Part shown: one piece after another, positions 6,643-8,929 of the stretch
Layout of the letters: each line of letters starts with the position of its first letter
Position numbering within the stretch: the stretch's first letter is position 1
NCBI GenBank assembly: GCA_023411645.1
Contig: JAEYON010000134.1
Coordinates: 1-8,929 of the forward strand
Length of the DNA stretch: 8,929 nt
Source: Bacillota bacterium
Lineage (GTDB): Bacteria; Bacillota; Clostridia; Acetivibrionales; DTU013
Direction: 5' to 3'
The notes under the pieces: generated by a model
Seen by the model: only the letters and a program-made list of their open reading frames with translations
What the model was told of the DNA's origin: nothing
Database searches by the model: none
Program-made: the position numbers and the translations under genes

Positions 6643-6662
6643 ATATGAATACTTGTTCATAT
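6643..6662. promoter_or_regulatory. ArsR/SmtB-type operator of the P-type ATPase gene
   Basis: ATATGAA (6643-6649), six bases, then TTCATAT (6656-6662) is a perfect dyad at about +3 to +22 of the predicted transcript. TGAA-N6-TTCA within an AT-rich 12-2-12 frame is the known form of SmtB/CzrA/CadC operators. A metal-sensing ArsR-family repressor would bind here and release on Zn, Cd or Pb; none is encoded in the window. The dyad also contains the ATG at 6645, which argues against that codon as the gene start. Confidence 0.7.
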
Positions 6663-6670
6663 ATTTATAT

Positions 6671-6676
6671 AAGGAG
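6671..6676 (+). promoter_or_regulatory. Ribosome binding site deciding the P-type ATPase start
   Basis: AAGGAG lies 7 nt before the ATG at 6684. The in-frame ATG at 6645 falls within the operator, only about 5 nt from the predicted transcript start, and has no ribosome site. Confidence 0.85.
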
Positions 6677-6683
6677 TGCGACT

Positions 6684-8663
6684 ATGAGTGAAAAAAGCAT
6701 TATACTAAACGAAATAGGCTGTCCAAGCTGTGCGAATACAGTTAAATCACATAAGAACCTTGGAATTGACCATTCCAGGCAATTCAGATTAAATATTGCC
6801 GCTCTGATTATAAGTGTTCTCCTGTTTATTGCAGGTCTGCTAACGAGCAAGTATGAAATTCCGGCAACCGTTATCATGCTGACAGCATGGCTCATCGCCG
6901 GCTTTAGTGTATTACTGCGGGCAGCATCAAATATTTTGAAGGGGCATGTCTTTGATGAAAATCTTCTGATGTCCGTCGCTTCCATTGGCGCCATAGCAAC
7001 AGGTCAGTATTCGGAGGCCGCTGCCGTTATGATCTTCTACAAGCTGGGAATACTGTTCGAGGACATGGCAGTAGATAATTCAAAAAAATCAATCGCTTCG
7101 TTATTGGACCTCCGACCGGAGGTTGCCCGGCTGAAAACTGAGGACGGCTTGATTCAGGTAGAGCCGGAGACAATAAAGGTTAATGATATCCTTGTGGTAA
7201 AGCCCGGTGAACGGATACCGGTAGACGGTCTTGTGACAGAAGGCTCTTCTCTTGTTGACACCTCCTCCCTCACCGGCGAGTCTCTTCCAATGACTGCAGA
7301 GCCGGGTGTACATGTTTTCGGCGGTTGTGTAAACAAAACCGGACTAATCACTATCGAGGCTACAAATACTCTTAAGCAGTCCGCGGTCACCCGTATCCTT
7401 GAACTGGTGCAGGATGCCGCATCGAAAAAAGCGCCGATTGAAAACTTTATCACTAGATTTTCAAAATACTATACGCCTTCTGTTATTGGTGCTGCATTGC
7501 TGACTGCAGTTCTGCCGCCGCTTGTGACGGGATCGTTTGATTTTAAAACATGGCTATACAGGGCGATGATTTTTCTGGTCATATCTTGTCCCTGCGCTTT
7601 GGTGGTCTCTGTTCCCCTAACCTTCTTTGCGGGTATAGGCAAGGCATCCTCAAAGGGTATTCTTGTTAAAGGAGGCAACTATCTGGAGGCACTGAACAAG
7701 GTCACAACAGTCGTATTTGATAAAACCGGAACTCTTACAGAAGGTGTGTTCCGCGTATCAAAAATTGATGCTGTAAGCTGTACGCAGGACGAGTTGCTGG
7801 AATATGCAGCGTACGCTGAAGCCGGCTCGACCCATCCAATTGCACGATCTATCCTGAATGCCTACGGAAAGGATATAGACGAATCTGCCATAAAAAGCTG
7901 CATGGAGGTTCCCGGAAAAGGTGTTACTTCCATCGTCAGAGACAAAGCTATCCAGGCAGGCAACTATGAATTTCTTCAAAGCGCAGGTGTATTGACCCAC
8001 GTCAGCAGAAGCGATATTGCTCAAAGCAATGGTGGTGAAAGCGGTACAGACAGCAGCACCGACGGAACTATGGTATATATTGCGGTGGATGGGGTTTACA
8101 TGGGACGGATCCATGTAAGCGATTCATTGAAAAAGGATGCGGCAAAATCAATTGATCTGCTTAGAAAAACCGGCATTGAAAGGATCATTATGCTGACCGG
8201 GGATGCCCGTGAACCTGCAGAAGCCGCAGCAAGGGAGTTAAATCTGGACGAGTTCCATAATAGCCTGCTGCCGCACCAGAAGGTAGAATTATTTGAAAAA
8301 ATAAAAAAATCTTCGGCGGGCAGCAGCCTATTTGTCGGCGATGGCATAAATGACGCACCTGTACTTGCTTTGGCCGACATCGGGGTATCCATGGGCGGAA
8401 TCGGGTCAGATGCTGCCATTGAGGCATCCGATATCGTACTGATGAGCGACGAACCTTCGCGGCTGGCTGATGTTATACGGATAGCCTCCATCACCCGGTC
8501 AGTTGCGCTTCAGAATATTATATTTGCCCTCAGTATAAAAATTCTGGTGCTCTTATTGGGTTTTTTAGGAATCTCATCAATGTGGGAAGCCGTTTTCGCA
8601 GATGTCGGCGTGACCTTACTGGCAGTGTTGAACACCCTGCGAATTCGTTACATGAAAATATGA
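6684..8663 (+). CDS. cadA: P1B-2 heavy-metal translocating P-type ATPase (Zn/Cd/Pb efflux), N-terminally reduced
   Basis: This 659-residue membrane pump should export soft divalent metals using ATP. It shows TGES (197-200) in the actuator domain, the membrane metal site SCPCALV (Cys302, Cys304), the phosphorylation site DKTGT (Asp346), the P1B His-Pro pair (His384-Pro385) in the nucleotide domain, TGDAREPA (505-512), and the hinge GDGINDAP (552-559). Lys619 and Asp640 (in FADVGVT) are 21 residues apart, as are Lys693 and Asp714 of E. coli ZntA, which points to Zn/Cd/Pb rather than Cu. The N-terminus keeps a GCPSCA motif (Cys13, Cys16) but lacks the rest of an HMA domain, so the protein is about 70 residues shorter than classical CadA/ZntA. 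The ATG at 6684 is chosen on its ribosome site. It is transcribed alone from an ArsR-type regulated promoter. The exact metal is uncertain. Confidence 0.95.
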   Translation: MSEKSIILNEIGCPSCANTVKSHKNLGIDHSRQFRLNIAALIISVLLFIAGLLTSKYEIPATVIMLTAWLIAGFSVLLRAASNILKGHVFDENLLMSVASIGAIATGQYSEAAAVMIFYKLGILFEDMAVDNSKKSIASLLDLRPEVARLKTEDGLIQVEPETIKVNDILVVKPGERIPVDGLVTEGSSLVDTSSLTGESLPMTAEPGVHVFGGCVNKTGLITIEATNTLKQSAVTRILELVQDAASKKAPIENFITRFSKYYTPSVIGAALLTAVLPPLVTGSFDFKTWLYRAMIFLVISCPCALVVSVPLTFFAGIGKASSKGILVKGGNYLEALNKVTTVVFDKTGTLTEGVFRVSKIDAVSCTQDELLEYAAYAEAGSTHPIARSILNAYGKDIDESAIKSCMEVPGKGVTSIVRDKAIQAGNYEFLQSAGVLTHVSRSDIAQSNGGESGTDSSTDGTMVYIAVDGVYMGRIHVSDSLKKDAAKSIDLLRKTGIERIIMLTGDAREPAEAAARELNLDEFHNSLLPHQKVELFEKIKKSSAGSSLFVGDGINDAPVLALADIGVSMGGIGSDAAIEASDIVLMSDEPSRLADVIRIASITRSVALQNIIFALSIKILVLLLGFLGISSMWEAVFADVGVTLLAVLNTLRIRYMKI

Positions 8664-8690
8664 GAGGCGTCATAAAAACGTTATGAGTTT

Positions 8691-8749
8691 GGGACAGTTC
8701 TCTTGTCTTAGCCCTCTATCTACAAAGTCAAGGACAAATGAACCGTCCC
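8691..8749. repeat. Imperfect 20-bp inverted repeat (GGGACgGTTC type), REP-like or terminator
   Basis: GGGACAGTTCTCTTGTCTTA (8691-8710) pairs with AAGGACAAATGAACCGTCCC (8730-8749): 15 of 20 positions are Watson-Crick pairs and one more is a G-T wobble, around a 19-nt loop. It sits exactly between two convergent genes, 27 bp after the ATPase stop and 10 bp beyond the stop of the gene to the right. The core GGGACGGTTC-N2-TTGTC resembles dispersed palindromes that I recall from clostridial genomes near REP-type transposases. No transposase is seen here and no clear T-tract follows, so its role is open. Confidence 0.6.
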
Positions 8750-8759
8750 TCATCTTCTT

Positions 8760-8929
8760 CTAATAGCAAATAAACGATCTGATTCTGTTAATATCTAATC
8801 CAAAGTATACCCAGTTGAAACCGGTCCATCTCCATCCGGCCACAGATTGTCTTCCGACAAAAATAAGCCATGCCCAAAACTGCTGTCTGTTATCGAGCCA
8901 TAAATACACATATCTGAACCTGCACGGCC
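8760..8929 (-). CDS. 3' end of a tryptophan-rich small protein gene, function unknown (partial)
   Basis: A minus-strand frame enters from the right edge and runs 55 codons to a TAG at 8760-8762. The start lies outside the window. The peptide is strikingly aromatic, with six Trp, four Tyr and five Phe, and contains YVYLWLDNRQQFWAWLIFVG, then VAGWRWTGFNWVYFGLDINR and the ending SFICY. Its composition and repeated W-x-W/aromatic pattern look like a real protein. It resembles short uncharacterised proteins of Clostridia and Bacillales with an R-VYLWL...FW-W...VGR-SV-G-RW core, by recollection only. The other two minus frames also contain stops here (one stays open for 44 codons to 8795) but with ordinary-looking, less patterned residues. 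The aromatic spacing suggests beta-strands that pack on a surface or sugar; no function is claimed. It converges on the P-type ATPase gene. Confidence 0.62.
   Translation of the reverse strand, partial: PCRFRYVYLWLDNRQQFWAWLIFVGRQSVAGWRWTGFNWVYFGLDINRIRSFICY

Noticed and set aside
6645..6683. Thirteen-residue extension of the P-type ATPase from ATG 6645
   Set aside because: The codon lies inside the operator dyad, about 5 nt from the predicted transcript start, without a ribosome site.
8096..8494. 132-codon minus-strand frame opposite the P-type ATPase hinge region
   Set aside because: Shadow of the conserved GDGINDAP coding region; composition unlike a real protein.
8795..8929. 44-codon minus-strand frame reading SITDSSFGHG at the right edge
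   Set aside because: Overlaps the longer Trp-rich frame on the same strand, which has a far more protein-like pattern; 44 open codons are not rare by chance.

Overview
The window looks like chromosomal DNA of a low- to mid-GC, Gram-positive anaerobe of the Clostridia, probably of the cellulolytic or plant-polymer-degrading kind (Ruminiclostridium/Acetivibrio/Lachnospiraceae-like). The evidence is purine-rich ribosome binding sites before nearly every gene, the style of the two-component and metal-handling proteins, an intracellular GH29 glycosidase, and an AT-rich promoter of TTGACA-17-TATTAT type. The species assignment is inference.

Layout from left to right. Positions 1-524 (+) hold the 3' part of an AraC-family regulator cut by the window edge. 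Converging on it is a compact minus-strand operon read from 4714 down to 579: a membrane-anchored DUF2318 metal/Fe-S-type protein; a triple fusion of a heavy-metal-associated (HMA) domain, a DsbD/TauE-like membrane domain and a cupredoxin; an OmpR-type response regulator; and a HAMP histidine kinase. Next, 4925-6394 (-) encodes a GH29 alpha-L-fucosidase-like enzyme with no signal peptide. A 289-bp divergent intergenic region follows. It carries a strong promoter and an ArsR/SmtB-like operator driving 6684-8663 (+), a Zn/Cd/Pb-type P1B ATPase. An imperfect 59-bp inverted repeat (8691-8749) separates the ATPase from the 3' end of a convergent, tryptophan-rich small-protein gene at the right edge (8760-8929, -). 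This last gene is easily missed because it has no start codon inside the window.

How the genes fit together. The window is dominated by transition-metal handling. The four-gene minus operon looks like a self-regulated membrane copper/thiol-redox module: a copper-type HMA chaperone domain on the inside, a seven-helix DsbD_2/TauE-like core with paired cysteines, and a cupredoxin and a DUF2318 cysteine cluster outside. A two-component system whose kinase has a His/Cys/Met-rich stretch in its external loop completes it. The P1B-2 ATPase is a separate soft-metal efflux unit, probably controlled by an ArsR-family repressor encoded elsewhere. The fucosidase and the AraC regulator look like carbohydrate genes interleaved with the metal genes. 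No tRNA, rRNA, CRISPR array, transposase or phage gene was seen.
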